Source: Streptomyces lacrimifluminis | GTDB taxonomy: Bacteria > Actinomycetota > Actinomycetes > Streptomycetales > Streptomycetaceae | Length of the DNA: 64,000 bases | Reading direction: 5' to 3' | Assembly (NCBI RefSeq): GCF_014646095.1 | Contig: NZ_BMMU01000020.1 | Location: 82,890 to 146,889 of the forward strand | Shown here: in pieces, positions 37,185 to 47,371 of the stretch | How positions within the stretch are numbered: position 1 is the first letter of the stretch | Layout of the letters: every line of letters starts with the position of its first letter | Translations under genes and position numbers: made by a program | The notes under the pieces: model-generated | What the model was told of the DNA's origin: nothing | Database searches by the model: none | Seen by the model: only the letters and a program-made list of their open reading frames with translations

Positions 37185-37934
37185 TCACGCCCCTTGTGCG
37201 AACCGCCTGAGCTGGGCCGGCGTCCCGTTGAAGAGATTCTGGTCACCCGGCAGTGAGCCGCTGTTGTCGTACTGCCAGAAGGTCCATCGCTTCCAGCCGC
37301 CGGACGGCAGCGCCCCCGCGTCGGCCGCGTCGTAGCGGGCCAGCCACAGGGCGTGCTTCGAGGTGAAGACACTGCTGCTGTTCGTGCAGGTGTTCCACCA
37401 GTGCGCGGTCGTGTAGATGACCGGACGGCGGTCGGTGAGCCGGTCGACCTCGTTGCTGAAGGCCGTGATCCAGCCGGCCATCTCCGCCTTGCCGAGGCCG
37501 TAGCACTTGTCCTTTCCGTACGGGTTGTACTCGATGTCGAGCGCGGGCGGCAGCGTCCAGCCGTCCGCACGCCAGGCCCCGCCGTTGCGCACGAAGTACC
37601 GGGCCTGGGTGATGCCGGACGACCTGTCCGGCAGGGCGAAGTGGTAGGCGCCGCGGATCAGGCCGGCGGCGCGTGAACCGTCGTACTGCCGGCTGAAGTA
37701 CGGGCTGCGGTAGGTGTGGGACTCGGTCGCCTTGACGTAGACGAAAGTGGCGCCCTTCGCCTTCGCGGACCGCCAGTCGACGTCCTTCTGGTGCGACGAG
37801 ACGTCGTGCCCCCTCGGCTTCCCCGCCGCCGAGACCGGAACCTCCGTCAGGACGGTCCCTCCGATGGTGATCGCCGCCGCGGTGGCCGCGAGGGCACGGG
37901 AGCGGCGGCGGAAGGGTCGGTGATCACGGGCCAT
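37185..37934 (-). CDS. secreted GH25 lysozyme (N-acetylmuramidase)
   Basis: A 249-residue secreted peptidoglycan hydrolase. The basic N-terminus and hydrophobic core (RRRSRALAATAAAITIGGTVL) form a signal peptide. The GH25 barrel then begins at GHDVSSHQKDVDW, with the catalytic acidic residues in ALDIEYNPYG, and FVYVKATESHTYRSPYFSRQYDGSRAAGLIRGAYHFA and WQYDNSGSLPGDQNLFNG matching the family. There is no separate wall-binding domain. ATG 37934 follows a strong GGGGGAC. It cleaves the MurNAc-GlcNAc bond, presumably in wall turnover or against competitors. Confidence 0.93.
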   Translation of the reverse strand: MARDHRPFRRRSRALAATAAAITIGGTVLTEVPVSAAGKPRGHDVSSHQKDVDWRSAKAKGATFVYVKATESHTYRSPYFSRQYDGSRAAGLIRGAYHFALPDRSSGITQARYFVRNGGAWRADGWTLPPALDIEYNPYGKDKCYGLGKAEMAGWITAFSNEVDRLTDRRPVIYTTAHWWNTCTNSSSVFTSKHALWLARYDAADAGALPSGGWKRWTFWQYDNSGSLPGDQNLFNGTPAQLRRFAQGA

Positions 37935-38130
37935 GTGTCCCCCGGAATGGCTGCGCGTGTGACAAATCCCCAGGAGGCTACTGGAAGATCGACAGATTTC
38001 CGGCGCTCCCCGGCCAAAGCGCACGCACACGCCGATGCGCACGCATACGCGCCCTTACGGTCGCCGCAGTTCCCCCCTGCAGTGCCCTCGCCCGCCGCCG
38101 GTACGGGACCGTGGCTGGCAGGATCGGGGC

Positions 38131-38853
38131 ATGGCTGAGCAGCGGTGGGACGGACGTGACGTGGGGGACGACGTGCAGGGAGCGGGTACGGCGGAGGGGC
38201 GTGCCGTGTCCGACGAGACGGCGCGTGCCTGGGCCGGGCTCGTCGCGACGGCCCGCCGCACGGTGGCCGACGGTCTGGTGGTCGGCACCTCCGGCAACGT
38301 CTCCGTGCGCGTCGGGGACACCGTCCTGGTCACACCGTCCGGCGTTCCGTACGACCGGCTCACCCCCGACGGTGTCGTCGGCGTCGACCTGACCGGCCGC
38401 CAGGTCCTCGGCACCCTGATCCCGACGAGCGAACTGCCCATGCATCTCGCCGTCTACCGCGCCACCGACGCCCGCGCGATCGTCCACACCCACGCCGTCC
38501 ACGCGACCGCCGTCTCGACGCTCGTGCGAGAGCTGCCGCTGATCCACTACATGGCGGGCGACCTCGGCGGCCCCGTCCGAGTCGCCCCGTATGCGACATA
38601 CGGCACGCAGGAGTTGGCCGAGAACATGCTCCGGGCCCTGACCGACCGTGCCGCCTGTCTCCTCCAGAACCACGGCACGCTCGCCCACGGTGCCACCCTC
38701 GACCAGGCGTACGACCGCACCGCCCAGCTGGAGTGGATGTGCCGTGTCTGGCTGACGGCCTCCTCCCTGCCCGGACTGGCCCCGACGCTGCTGTCGGAGC
38801 AGCAGGTGAGCGAGGCGGGGGAGCGGCTCAAGGGATACGGGCAGCGGGGTTAG
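38131..38853 (+). CDS. class II aldolase/adducin family protein
   Basis: A 240-residue metal-dependent aldolase resembling L-fuculose-phosphate aldolase or ribulose-phosphate 4-epimerase. Seen are VVGTSGNVSVR (phosphate-binding), SGVPYDRLTPDGVVGVDL, SELPMHLAVYRATDARAIVHTHAVHATAVS with the Zn-binding HxH, and the third His in LLQNHGTLAHG. The first about 30 residues are a family-unrelated extension. ATG 38131 has a weak upstream purine stretch. The sugar-phosphate substrate is not indicated by neighbours. Confidence 0.85.
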   Translation: MAEQRWDGRDVGDDVQGAGTAEGRAVSDETARAWAGLVATARRTVADGLVVGTSGNVSVRVGDTVLVTPSGVPYDRLTPDGVVGVDLTGRQVLGTLIPTSELPMHLAVYRATDARAIVHTHAVHATAVSTLVRELPLIHYMAGDLGGPVRVAPYATYGTQELAENMLRALTDRAACLLQNHGTLAHGATLDQAYDRTAQLEWMCRVWLTASSLPGLAPTLLSEQQVSEAGERLKGYGQRG

Positions 38854-38925
38854 CGGGGGAGAGGGCCCCACTCCCACCTCGTCCTCCCGCTGGCCGTCGG
38901 AGCACTCCGCAAGGAAACTGGGTCC

Positions 38926-40053
38926 GTGCGTCCAGTCACCGCGACGGCCGCTGCCGTCACCGCAGCCCTGGCAGCAGGCGCCGCCAGTGTCGCCGCCGGC
39001 CGCTACGCCAGCGACGCCGCCCTCAAGGCGCCCCCTGGCAGGCCCCTGCCCACCGAACCCCGGCTCACCGTGCACTCCACCGCCGCCGGCCGGGTCGTGC
39101 TCACCCGCGCCCTGGCCTCCCAGCGCCCCGGCATCTACGGCCTCGCCCGTGACGGCGCCCACGCCGTCGTCGGTCCCGTCCTGAACCACGCGACCCACTC
39201 CGCCGACACGGTCGTACGTCGCCTCGAACGGGTCACCCACGGCACCCTGGAGCCCCGCGACAAGGTCTGGCTCACCCCGAACGTGTACGTCGGCGACCCC
39301 GGCGCCGCTCTCGGACTCGACCACCTCGACGTCGAGATCCCCGGTGAACTCGGCGCTCTGCCCGCCTGGTTCGTGCCCGGGGCCCGCAGCACCTGGGTGA
39401 TCACCGTGCACGGACTCGGCGCCACCCGCGAGCACCCTCTGAACGTGCTGCCGTTCCTCCACCGCCGGCGTTTCCCGGTCCTCGACCTCGCCTACCGGGG
39501 TGATCCGGGCGCTCCCCGGCCCCAGGACGGCCTGGGGCACCTGGGCGAGACCGAGTGGCGCGACCTCGACGCGGCGATCCGGTACGCCCTGCGCCACGGC
39601 GCCGAGCACGTCGTCCTGTACGGCTGGTCCACCGGCGCCACCATGGCCCTGCGGGCCGCCGCCCACTCGGCGCTGCGCGACCGGGTGTCCGGGCTGGTCC
39701 TGGACTCGCCGGTGCTCAGCTGGGAGACCACCCTGCGCGCCCTCGCCACGGCCCGTCGCACCCCGGGCGTGCTGCTCCCGCTGGCGGTGCGCGCCGCCCA
39801 GGGCCGCACCGGTCTGCACGGTGGCCCCGAGGGACCCGCCGCCGACCCCGCCCGGCTCACCGTCCCGGCCCTGATCCTCCACGGCCCCGCCGACACGATC
39901 GCCCCCTGGGGCCCCTCCCGCCGCCTCGCGGCCCGTCGCCCCGACCTGGTCACCCTGCACCAGGTCGCGGACGCCCCGCACGGCGCGATGTGGAACGCGG
40001 ACCCGGCGACGTACGAGGAAGCCCTGCGCCGCTTCCTCACCCCCCTGATGTAG
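38926..40053 (+). CDS. alpha/beta hydrolase, membrane-anchored or secreted
   Basis: A 375-residue alpha/beta hydrolase. The Ala/Val-rich N-terminal segment (TATAAAVTAALAAGAASVAAG) is a signal peptide or anchor without an obvious cleavage site. The hydrolase core has WVITVHGLGATREH (oxyanion region), nucleophile elbow LYGWSTGAT (Ser), LILHGPADTIAP with the Asp, and DAPHGAMWN with the His, so the triad is complete. GTG 38926 has AAGGAAA upstream. It lies 72 bases after the aldolase gene on the same strand. The natural substrate is unknown. Confidence 0.85.
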   Translation: MRPVTATAAAVTAALAAGAASVAAGRYASDAALKAPPGRPLPTEPRLTVHSTAAGRVVLTRALASQRPGIYGLARDGAHAVVGPVLNHATHSADTVVRRLERVTHGTLEPRDKVWLTPNVYVGDPGAALGLDHLDVEIPGELGALPAWFVPGARSTWVITVHGLGATREHPLNVLPFLHRRRFPVLDLAYRGDPGAPRPQDGLGHLGETEWRDLDAAIRYALRHGAEHVVLYGWSTGATMALRAAAHSALRDRVSGLVLDSPVLSWETTLRALATARRTPGVLLPLAVRAAQGRTGLHGGPEGPAADPARLTVPALILHGPADTIAPWGPSRRLAARRPDLVTLHQVADAPHGAMWNADPATYEEALRRFLTPLM

Positions 40054-40288
40054 GCGACCCGGCGCCCCGGCCCTCGGCGACCCCGACCGGCGTCCGCACC
40101 GCGAAACGCCTGGTCCGCCGCCCCCCGCCCCCGTGCCGACGCACCGCACACCCGCTTCCGTTTAAGCCTGGACCACTGGCTTGAACACCCCTCTGGACCC
40201 CTACCCGACCCCCCTCCCTCGGCCGGCCCTGTGGCCCGCCGTGACATTCCGTTTGGGTTTTCGGACCGTCAACCGGAAGACTGCACCC

Positions 40289-41698
40289 GTGACGTCCCGT
40301 ATCCCGCGCGACTCCAGGCTTCGACTTGTCCGCCCGCGACCCCTGGCCGCCGCCCCACGAGCGATGAACCAGCGGCGCTCGCGCCGCCCCGCCCCGCGTC
40401 CGCCCGAGGGCACACCGGCCCCGGCGGAACTGGCCCGAATGGCCCGCTCCGGTCTGGCCGGCGCGGCCCGCGTCGCCCGCTGGGCCGACCCCTCCCTGCG
40501 GCCCGGCCATGACGGCGGCACCTCCGACGGCAGGGGCACCCTGTCCGACGCGACCGCCGAACGGGCCGCTGCCGAACTGGGGCTGACCCCGGATCAGGTC
40601 CGCCACGACTGGGACACCGCCCGGCTCGCCGGCCTGGTCGAGGTGCACGGCGACATCGCGCGCCCCGGCTGGCGTCTGCGCGCCTGGAACCGTGACGACA
40701 GCGCCGTACTGCGCGGCTGGGTCGCCCTCTTCGACGCCTGGTCGATCGCCCACCCGGAGGCCGCGGACCACGAACCCGCCGCCGTCGCCGAGGTCGTCTC
40801 CGCGATGCCCCAGGTGCTCTCCTTCCTCCAGCTGTCCGCGGGGCCCGTCCCCATGGAGCAGCTCCTGGACCTCCTGGAGCAGCGGGTCACGGAACTGCGC
40901 ACCGAACGCTGCGAGGTCCCCTACGGTCCCCAGCCCGAGCCGCTGCCCCAGCAGCCCGACGCCACCGCCGTCGACACCCCGCTCGCCCCCCTCCTCGACT
41001 GGGCCCTGCACGCCCTGGCCTCCGTCGGCGCCCTCACCTACGGCGACGGCCACGCCACGCTCACCCCGCTCGGCAGCTGGGCGGTGTGGGTCAAGCTGGA
41101 GCAGATCTGCGTCGCCGCGCAGAGCCCGGCCGGCAACATCGAGCAGAACGCCGAGGACATGCTGCGCGGCTGCTCCCAGCTGCGCCCCAACGCGGCCCGC
41201 GCCGAGTACCGCGCCTGGCTCGCCGCCCGTCCCGTCGGCAGCGCCGTCGCCGAACTCCTCGACGCCGCCCGCGGCGAGGACGCCCTGCTGCGCGGTCTCG
41301 CCTTCGAGGCCCTGCGCGTGGTCGGCGGCCCCGCCGAGCCCGACGTGCGCGCCGTCGCGGAGAAGACCCCGCTGCGGCCGTACGCCCTGCTGTGGCTGGC
41401 CGAGCACGACGGGATCGACCCGGAGGACGCCCACGAGGTGCTCACCCGCGAGGAGGCCACCTGGATGTGGGTCGACACCGCCGCGGCCGTCGCCGACCAC
41501 GGCGAGGCGCCGCTGCTCGTGCGCCATCTGGAGTCCGCGGTGCAGCCGACCATCCCCGCGCTCCTCGACGAGGTGAGCGCGGTCGGCCACCCCCGCACCG
41601 TCCAGGTCCTGGTCGCCCTCGCCGCCGCCCACCCCGACCCGGCCCTCGCCAAGGCCGTACGCCGCGCCGCCTTCCAGGTGCACACCGGGGGCAGCTAG
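40289..41698 (+). CDS. hypothetical protein, helical, about 470 residues
   Basis: Not recognised. The first about 100 residues are basic and Pro/Arg-rich, perhaps disordered (RPRPLAAAPRAMNQRRSRRPAPRPP). The rest is predominantly helical with repeated Ala/Leu/Glu patterns; the C-terminal half (DALLRGLAFEALRVVGGPAEPDVRAVAEK ... TIPALLDEVSAVGHPRTVQVLVALAAAHPDPALAKAVRRAAF) looks like HEAT-type repeats, and the middle has winged-helix-like text (SVGALTYGDGHATLTPLGSWAV). GTG 40289 is chosen for GGAAG upstream; earlier GTG 40241 and ATG 40181 are possible. Its stop codon TAG overlaps the end of a foldback element. Confidence 0.7.
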   Translation: MTSRIPRDSRLRLVRPRPLAAAPRAMNQRRSRRPAPRPPEGTPAPAELARMARSGLAGAARVARWADPSLRPGHDGGTSDGRGTLSDATAERAAAELGLTPDQVRHDWDTARLAGLVEVHGDIARPGWRLRAWNRDDSAVLRGWVALFDAWSIAHPEAADHEPAAVAEVVSAMPQVLSFLQLSAGPVPMEQLLDLLEQRVTELRTERCEVPYGPQPEPLPQQPDATAVDTPLAPLLDWALHALASVGALTYGDGHATLTPLGSWAVWVKLEQICVAAQSPAGNIEQNAEDMLRGCSQLRPNAARAEYRAWLAARPVGSAVAELLDAARGEDALLRGLAFEALRVVGGPAEPDVRAVAEKTPLRPYALLWLAEHDGIDPEDAHEVLTREEATWMWVDTAAAVADHGEAPLLVRHLESAVQPTIPALLDEVSAVGHPRTVQVLVALAAAHPDPALAKAVRRAAFQVHTGGS

Positions 41699-41813
41699 GG
41701 CCTGTCGCTTGTATCACGCCTGGGCCGCGGGGGTGTGGCACGCACCACACCCCGCTCACCGGCGGGCAACGCCACCGCAGCCTGAAGCCGACGTGATCCT
41801 GACGACAGGCCCT
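41697..41813. mobile_element. 117 bp foldback element with 21 bp imperfect terminal inverted repeats (MITE-like)
   Basis: The left end AGGGCCTGTCG...ATCAC (41697-41717) pairs with GTGAT...CGACAGGCCCT (41793-41813): 11 perfect outer and 5 perfect inner bases. The right end read inward contains CTGTCGTCAG, the same ten bases as the element at 35531-35767. It begins within the TAG stop of the preceding gene and lies between convergent genes, so it may also act as a terminator. Confidence 0.65.
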
Positions 41814-41845
41814 GGAAGCCGGCCGTCCGGGGCGGACGGAGAAGG

Positions 41846-42268
41846 TCAGGCCTGTATCTCGGGCGTGTACGTGCCGAAGCTCCAGATGTTGCCCTCGATG
41901 TCGCGTGCCATGTAGTCGCGCGAGCCGTAGTCCTGGTCCGTCGGGGGCATCAGGATCTCCGCCCCGTGCTCCACGGCCTGCTGGTGGTGTGCGTCGACGT
42001 CGTCCACGACGACGTACACCCCGCACGGGCCCGCCTCCTTCATCGCCGTGTCGAAGACACTGCCTGTGCCCTTCGAGCCGAGCATCACCGCGCCGTTGCC
42101 CTGCACCAGCTCGGCGTGCAGCACCGAGCCGTTCTCCCCCTCGTACACCGACGCCTCGGTGAAGCCGAAAGCCTCCGTGAGCTGCCGGATCGCCGCTTTC
42201 GCGTCTGCGTACACCAGTGTCGGGTAAACACTGGGACGCCCGCCGCCCGTGCCTGCTGCCATGCCCAT
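41846..42268 (-). CDS. VOC family protein (glyoxalase/bleomycin-resistance-like fold)
   Basis: A 140-residue single-domain vicinal oxygen chelate protein of the PhnB-like kind. Text such as SVYPTLVYADAKAAIRQLTEAFGFTEASVY, VVDDVDAHHQQAVEHGAEILMPPTDQDYGSRDYMARDIEGNIWSFGTY follows the family. The usual metal-binding His/Glu positions are only partly apparent, so enzymatic activity is uncertain. ATG 42268 follows GGGAG; ATG 42262 is also possible. It is convergent with the preceding plus-strand gene. Confidence 0.85.
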   Translation of the reverse strand: MGMAAGTGGGRPSVYPTLVYADAKAAIRQLTEAFGFTEASVYEGENGSVLHAELVQGNGAVMLGSKGTGSVFDTAMKEAGPCGVYVVVDDVDAHHQQAVEHGAEILMPPTDQDYGSRDYMARDIEGNIWSFGTYTPEIQA

Positions 42269-42401
42269 CACTACTCCCTCGGGTCCCGCTGCCGGAAAGC
42301 CGGAGACCGGTAACCGGAAACTGGAAGAATGGCCTGCGCCCAGTCTCGCACCGGCCACTGACAACGCCCCGGCAAGCGGCCTCGCGCCCGTCCCGCCCCG
42401 C

Positions 42402-43292
42402 TCAGCGGAACGTGTCGCAGCGTGCCGTGTCCCCGGTGCGGTACCCCTCGTGGAACCACTGCTGCCGCTGCTTCGCCGATCCGTGCGTCCATGTCTCCGG
42501 TGTCACCCGGCCCTGGAAGCGCTCCTGGATGCGGTCGTCGCCGACGGCCGCCGCCGCGTCCAGGCCGTCCCGGATGTCGGCGTCCGTGAGGCTGGTGATC
42601 AGCGGGCGGCCCGTCGACTCGTCGTTCGTCGTGGTCGCGTGGTGGGCCCACACGCCCGCATAGCAGTCCGCCTGGAGCTCCACCCGTACCGCGTTGCTGT
42701 TCGCGCCCGTACGGCCGTCCTGGGACCTGCCCAGGGTGCCCAGGAGATCCTGGACATGGTGCCCGTACTCGTGCGCCACCACGTACGCCTGTGCGAACGG
42801 GCCGCCACTGGAGCCGAAGGTCGTCCGCAGCTCGTCGAAGAAGCCCAGGTCCAGATAGACCTCGCGGTCACCGGGACAGTAGAAGGGGCCCACCGCCGAG
42901 GTCGCCGTGCCGCACGCGGTGTCCACCCGCTCGCTGAAGACCACGGTCGGCGACCGCGTGTACGTGCCCCGGCCGCGGGTGAACTCCGCGTCCCAGAAGT
43001 CCTGGACGCTGTTGACCACCGCCACGATGCGGCAGTCGTCCCTGGTGTTCGCGTCCCGGCCGGTCCGGCAGGTCTGCTGCGTCTGTGCCAGGGAGGAGGC
43101 GGTCGCCGTGGGCCCGCCGCCGCCGGAGGACAGGCCCAGCTGGTCCGGACCGACCCCGAAGAACAGTCCCAGGAGCAGCGCGAGCAGGACGCCGATGCCA
43201 CCCCCGACGGTCGCTCTGCCACCGGGGACCCGGCTGCCGCGTACGTCCTGCACCTCGGAGGTGTCGAGATCGGCGTCGTCGTCGAACTGCAT
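42402..43292 (-). CDS. neutral zinc metallopeptidase, YpfJ family
   Basis: A 296-residue membrane-anchored metallopeptidase. An acidic N-terminus (MQFDDDADLDTSEV) is followed by one transmembrane helix (VGGGIGVLLALLLGLFFGV), a Ser/Thr linker, then the YpfJ domain with the zinc-binding HEYGHHVQDLLG (HExxH) and the downstream VELQADCYAGVWAHH Glu ligand region; GPFYCPGDREVYLDLGFFDEL is also diagnostic. Four or more Cys in the extracellular part suggest disulphides. ATG 43292 is chosen. Divergent from the ABC-F gene. Target unknown. Confidence 0.92.
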   Translation of the reverse strand: MQFDDDADLDTSEVQDVRGSRVPGGRATVGGGIGVLLALLLGLFFGVGPDQLGLSSGGGGPTATASSLAQTQQTCRTGRDANTRDDCRIVAVVNSVQDFWDAEFTRGRGTYTRSPTVVFSERVDTACGTATSAVGPFYCPGDREVYLDLGFFDELRTTFGSSGGPFAQAYVVAHEYGHHVQDLLGTLGRSQDGRTGANSNAVRVELQADCYAGVWAHHATTTNDESTGRPLITSLTDADIRDGLDAAAAVGDDRIQERFQGRVTPETWTHGSAKQRQQWFHEGYRTGDTARCDTFR

Positions 43293-43491
43293 GGCGTCAT
43301 CCTGATACGCCGCCTGAGCTGCGGCGCCGGACGGAGGGCCGAACGGGGGACCCGTCCCGCACGAGGGCGCGCAGGGAAAGTGCTTGCACGGCCCCGTTAG
43401 ACTTGTCCTATGGCCATTCTCCTCGCGCATTAGACGGCGGGAACGTCCTCAGCCGCCCACCCCGCCAACAACCCCGCCCTGGAGTCTGTCC

Positions 43492-45090
<1,599 letters not shown>

Positions 45091-45116
45091 CCGCTTGTCG
45101 GTGGTCACGGTCACTT

Positions 45117-45184
45117 GATCGAATCGCTGATCCACTTCCACTGGATCATTCGGCCGATCCGTGATCCATCATCTGAGTGAGATC
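45117..45184 (+). promoter_or_regulatory. GATC cluster upstream of the Gbn-like gene
   Basis: GATC occurs at 45117, 45129, 45144, 45156, 45163 and 45181: six times in 68 bases, where about 0.2 would be expected in DNA of this composition. A seventh is at 45411. GATC is the reported core recognition site of the Streptomyces nucleoid protein Gbn, so this is probably an autoregulatory binding region. The remainder of the 363-base gap (45091-45453) shows nothing else I can name. Confidence 0.75.
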
Positions 45185-45453
45185 TCCTCATACCGAGGTG
45201 TGTCCTACATCCATTTCACGGCCGGGCCCTTCATCGACAGGGGCCCGGCTGTCGCGCGTTCCTGACCAGGCACTTCGCGGAACAACTCGTTCGGCCGCAC
45301 GGACACGCCTGTGCGGAATTGAAGATTCCACTTGTGGGGATGCACTCCTGTCGTCAAAACCGTGTCTCACAGACCTTGCCGAATGGGTGGCCATGAGGCG
45401 CTTGAGGGGTGATCATGAGAGGACCAGAGCGCACTTCCCACGAGGAGGCACGG

Positions 45454-45675
45454 GTGGCCGAGACTCTGAAGAAGGGCAGCCGGGTAACCGGCGCCGCGCG
45501 CGACAAGCTCGCGGCAGACCTGAAGAAGAAGTACGACTCCGGTGCGAGCATTCGAGCGCTGGCCGAAGAAACCGGTCGCTCGTATGGCTTCGTACACCGG
45601 ATGCTCAGCGAGTCGGGCGTCACGCTCCGTGGCCGGGGCGGGGCGACACGGGGCAAGAAGGCCGCTTCGGCCTGA
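45454..45675 (+). CDS. gbn: small helix-turn-helix nucleoid-associated protein (Gbn-like)
   Basis: A 73-residue basic DNA-binding protein. A helix-turn-helix of the short resolvase/invertase type is seen in KKKYDSGASIRALAEETGRSYGFVHRMLSESGVTL, with a Lys-rich N-terminal arm and the C-terminal tail RGRGGATRGKKAASA. GTG 45454 has a strong GAGGAGG 6 bases upstream; a longer frame from 45409 lacks this. Size, sequence style and location between an ABC-F and an enoyl-CoA hydratase gene match what I remember of S. coelicolor SCO1839 (Gbn), a GATC-binding nucleoid protein affecting development and antibiotic production. The name rests on that memory plus the GATC cluster upstream. Confidence 0.8.
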   Translation: MAETLKKGSRVTGAARDKLAADLKKKYDSGASIRALAEETGRSYGFVHRMLSESGVTLRGRGGATRGKKAASA

Positions 45676-45811
45676 TCCCCGACGACTCGTCGGTTTCGAT
45701 GGTGGCCACCCGGTCGGTCCGCTGACCGGCCGGGTGGTTACTGTGCAGTCACTTAGGTGTGTCCCGCAGCGGGCAGACACCTGATCCGACCGCACTCATC
45801 GGAGGCGCCCC

Positions 45812-46633
45812 ATGGCTTCGTTCGACCAGGACGTTGTTGGTCAAGGTCCCGAAGTTTCCGTACTCGACAAGGACGGCGTACGGCTCACCGTCGACGACGC
45901 GGTCGCCACGGTGTCGCTGACCAACCCGGCCAAGCGCAACGTGCAGAGCCCCGCTCTGTGGCGGGCACTGGCCGAGGCCGGCCGGATGCTGCCGGGCACC
46001 GTGCGTGTCGTCGTGCTGCGTGCCGAGGGCAAGTCGTTCTCCGCCGGACTCGACCGGCAGGCGTTCACGCCCGAGGGGTTCGACGGCGAGCCGTCGTTCA
46101 TCGATCTCGCGCGCAGCGACGACGCCACCCTGGACGGCACCATCGCCGGTTACCAGGAGGGCTTCACCTGGTGGCGGCGCAGTGACCTGGTGTCCATCGC
46201 CGCCGTCCAGGGGCATGCCGTCGGCGCGGGCTTCCAACTCGCGCTCGCCTGTGACCTGCGCGTCGTCGCCGACGACGTGCAGTTCGCCATGCGTGAGACC
46301 AGCCTGGGCCTCGTCCCCGACCTGACGGGCACCCATCCGCTCGTCGGCCTGGTGGGCTACGCCCGCGCGCTGGAGATCTGCGCGACCGGCCGCTTCGTCC
46401 AGGCGGAGGAGGCCGTGAACACGGGCCTCGCCAACATCGCCGTACCGGCCGAGCGGCTCGACGACGCCGTACGCGACCTGTCGGCCGCGCTGCTCGCCGC
46501 GCCCCGTGACGCCCTCGTCGAGACGAAGGCGCTGCTGCGCGGCGTCCAGGGCCGGACGTACGACGAACAGCGCACCGCCGAGCGTGCCGCGCAGGCGCGC
46601 CGGTTGCGGGACCTGGCGGGCGTCGGCGACTGA
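45812..46633 (+). CDS. enoyl-CoA hydratase/isomerase family protein
   Basis: A 273-residue crotonase-fold protein. Seen are VSLTNPAKRNVQSPALWRAL, the first oxyanion strand KSFSAGLDRQAF, a long insert rich in Asp/Trp, and the second oxyanion-hole segment IAAVQGHAVGAGFQLALACDLRVVADDVQFAM, followed by LGLVPDLTGTHPLVGLVG. The usual hydratase Glu positions are not both obvious (ETSLGLVPD carries one), so hydratase, isomerase or another crotonase activity remains open. ATG 45812 has GGAGGCG upstream. Confidence 0.9.
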   Translation: MASFDQDVVGQGPEVSVLDKDGVRLTVDDAVATVSLTNPAKRNVQSPALWRALAEAGRMLPGTVRVVVLRAEGKSFSAGLDRQAFTPEGFDGEPSFIDLARSDDATLDGTIAGYQEGFTWWRRSDLVSIAAVQGHAVGAGFQLALACDLRVVADDVQFAMRETSLGLVPDLTGTHPLVGLVGYARALEICATGRFVQAEEAVNTGLANIAVPAERLDDAVRDLSAALLAAPRDALVETKALLRGVQGRTYDEQRTAERAAQARRLRDLAGVGD

Positions 46634-46659
46634 CCCGCCCGGATCCGTCCACGCACCGA

Positions 46660-46683
46660 GGGGCCGCTGCCGACAGTGGCCCC
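46660..46683 (+). terminator. terminator hairpin GGGGCCGCTG / CAGTGGCCCC
   Basis: A 10 bp stem (one G-U pair) with loop CCGA, 27 bases after the stop of the crotonase-family gene. Confidence 0.75.
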
Positions 46684-46817
46684 CCTGCGTGGGGGATGTG
46701 CCCGACACCGGACCGTCGGCCCGCACCCGTGTCGCCTCCCTGGCGCATCCCCGGCGCGCGTCCGCCCGACCCCGCCTACTGTGGGTCGTGGACGACGACC
46801 GAAAGGGATGTACGGCG

Positions 46818-47318
46818 ATGACCGACATGACCCAGCGGAACCGGCCCGAGCAGCCCGAGAACGAGGGCGACGCTCCACAGGCCACCCAGCCCCGGAAGAC
46901 GAACGTCACCAAGCGCGGCGGCGGCGACCCCGCCGAACGGGGGCGCACCACGATCGCCGACGGAGTCGTCGAGAAGATCGCCGGGCTCGCCGCCCGTGAC
47001 GTCCTCGGTGTGCACGCCATGGGCAGCGGCCTGTCCCGGACCTTCGGCGTGGTCCGCGACCGGGTGCCGGGCGGCGCCTCGAAATCCGTCTCCCGTGGAG
47101 TGAAGGCCGAGGTCGGCGAGGTGCAGACCGCCCTCGACCTGGAGATCGTCGTCGAGTACGGCGTCTCGATCGGCGATGTCGCCCGGGCCGTGCGGGAGAA
47201 CGTCATCGCGGCCGTCGAGCGCATGACCGGCCTGGAGGTCGTCGAGGTCAACATCGCGGTGACGGACGTCAAGCTGCCCGACGAAGAGGAAGAAGAACCC
47301 GAGCCCCGGCTGCAGTGA
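46818..47318 (+). CDS. Asp23/Gls24 family envelope stress protein
   Basis: A 166-residue cytosolic, membrane-associated protein of the Asp23/Gls24 family. The hydrophilic N-terminus (TQRNRPEQPENEGDAPQATQ) is followed by the family domain: GRTTIADGVVEKIAGLAARDVLGVHAM, LDLEIVVEYGVSIGDVARAVRENVIAAVERMTGLEVVEVNIAVTDV, and an acidic end DEEEEEPEPR. In firmicutes such proteins are tethered to the membrane by AmaP and respond to envelope stress. First gene of a five-gene cluster ending in an AmaP homologue. GAAAGGG is about 10 bases upstream of ATG 46818. Confidence 0.9.
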   Translation: MTDMTQRNRPEQPENEGDAPQATQPRKTNVTKRGGGDPAERGRTTIADGVVEKIAGLAARDVLGVHAMGSGLSRTFGVVRDRVPGGASKSVSRGVKAEVGEVQTALDLEIVVEYGVSIGDVARAVRENVIAAVERMTGLEVVEVNIAVTDVKLPDEEEEEPEPRLQ

Positions 47319-47371
47319 CGGATTCGGGGCATCGGAAAGGGACCGGAAAGAAACCGGGAAGGCAGGGCAGC

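Noticed and set aside
37978..40149. 723-codon minus-strand frame opposite aldolase and hydrolase genes
   Set aside because: Gly/Gln/Val-rich shadow without any domain; both plus-strand genes have complete active-site motifs.
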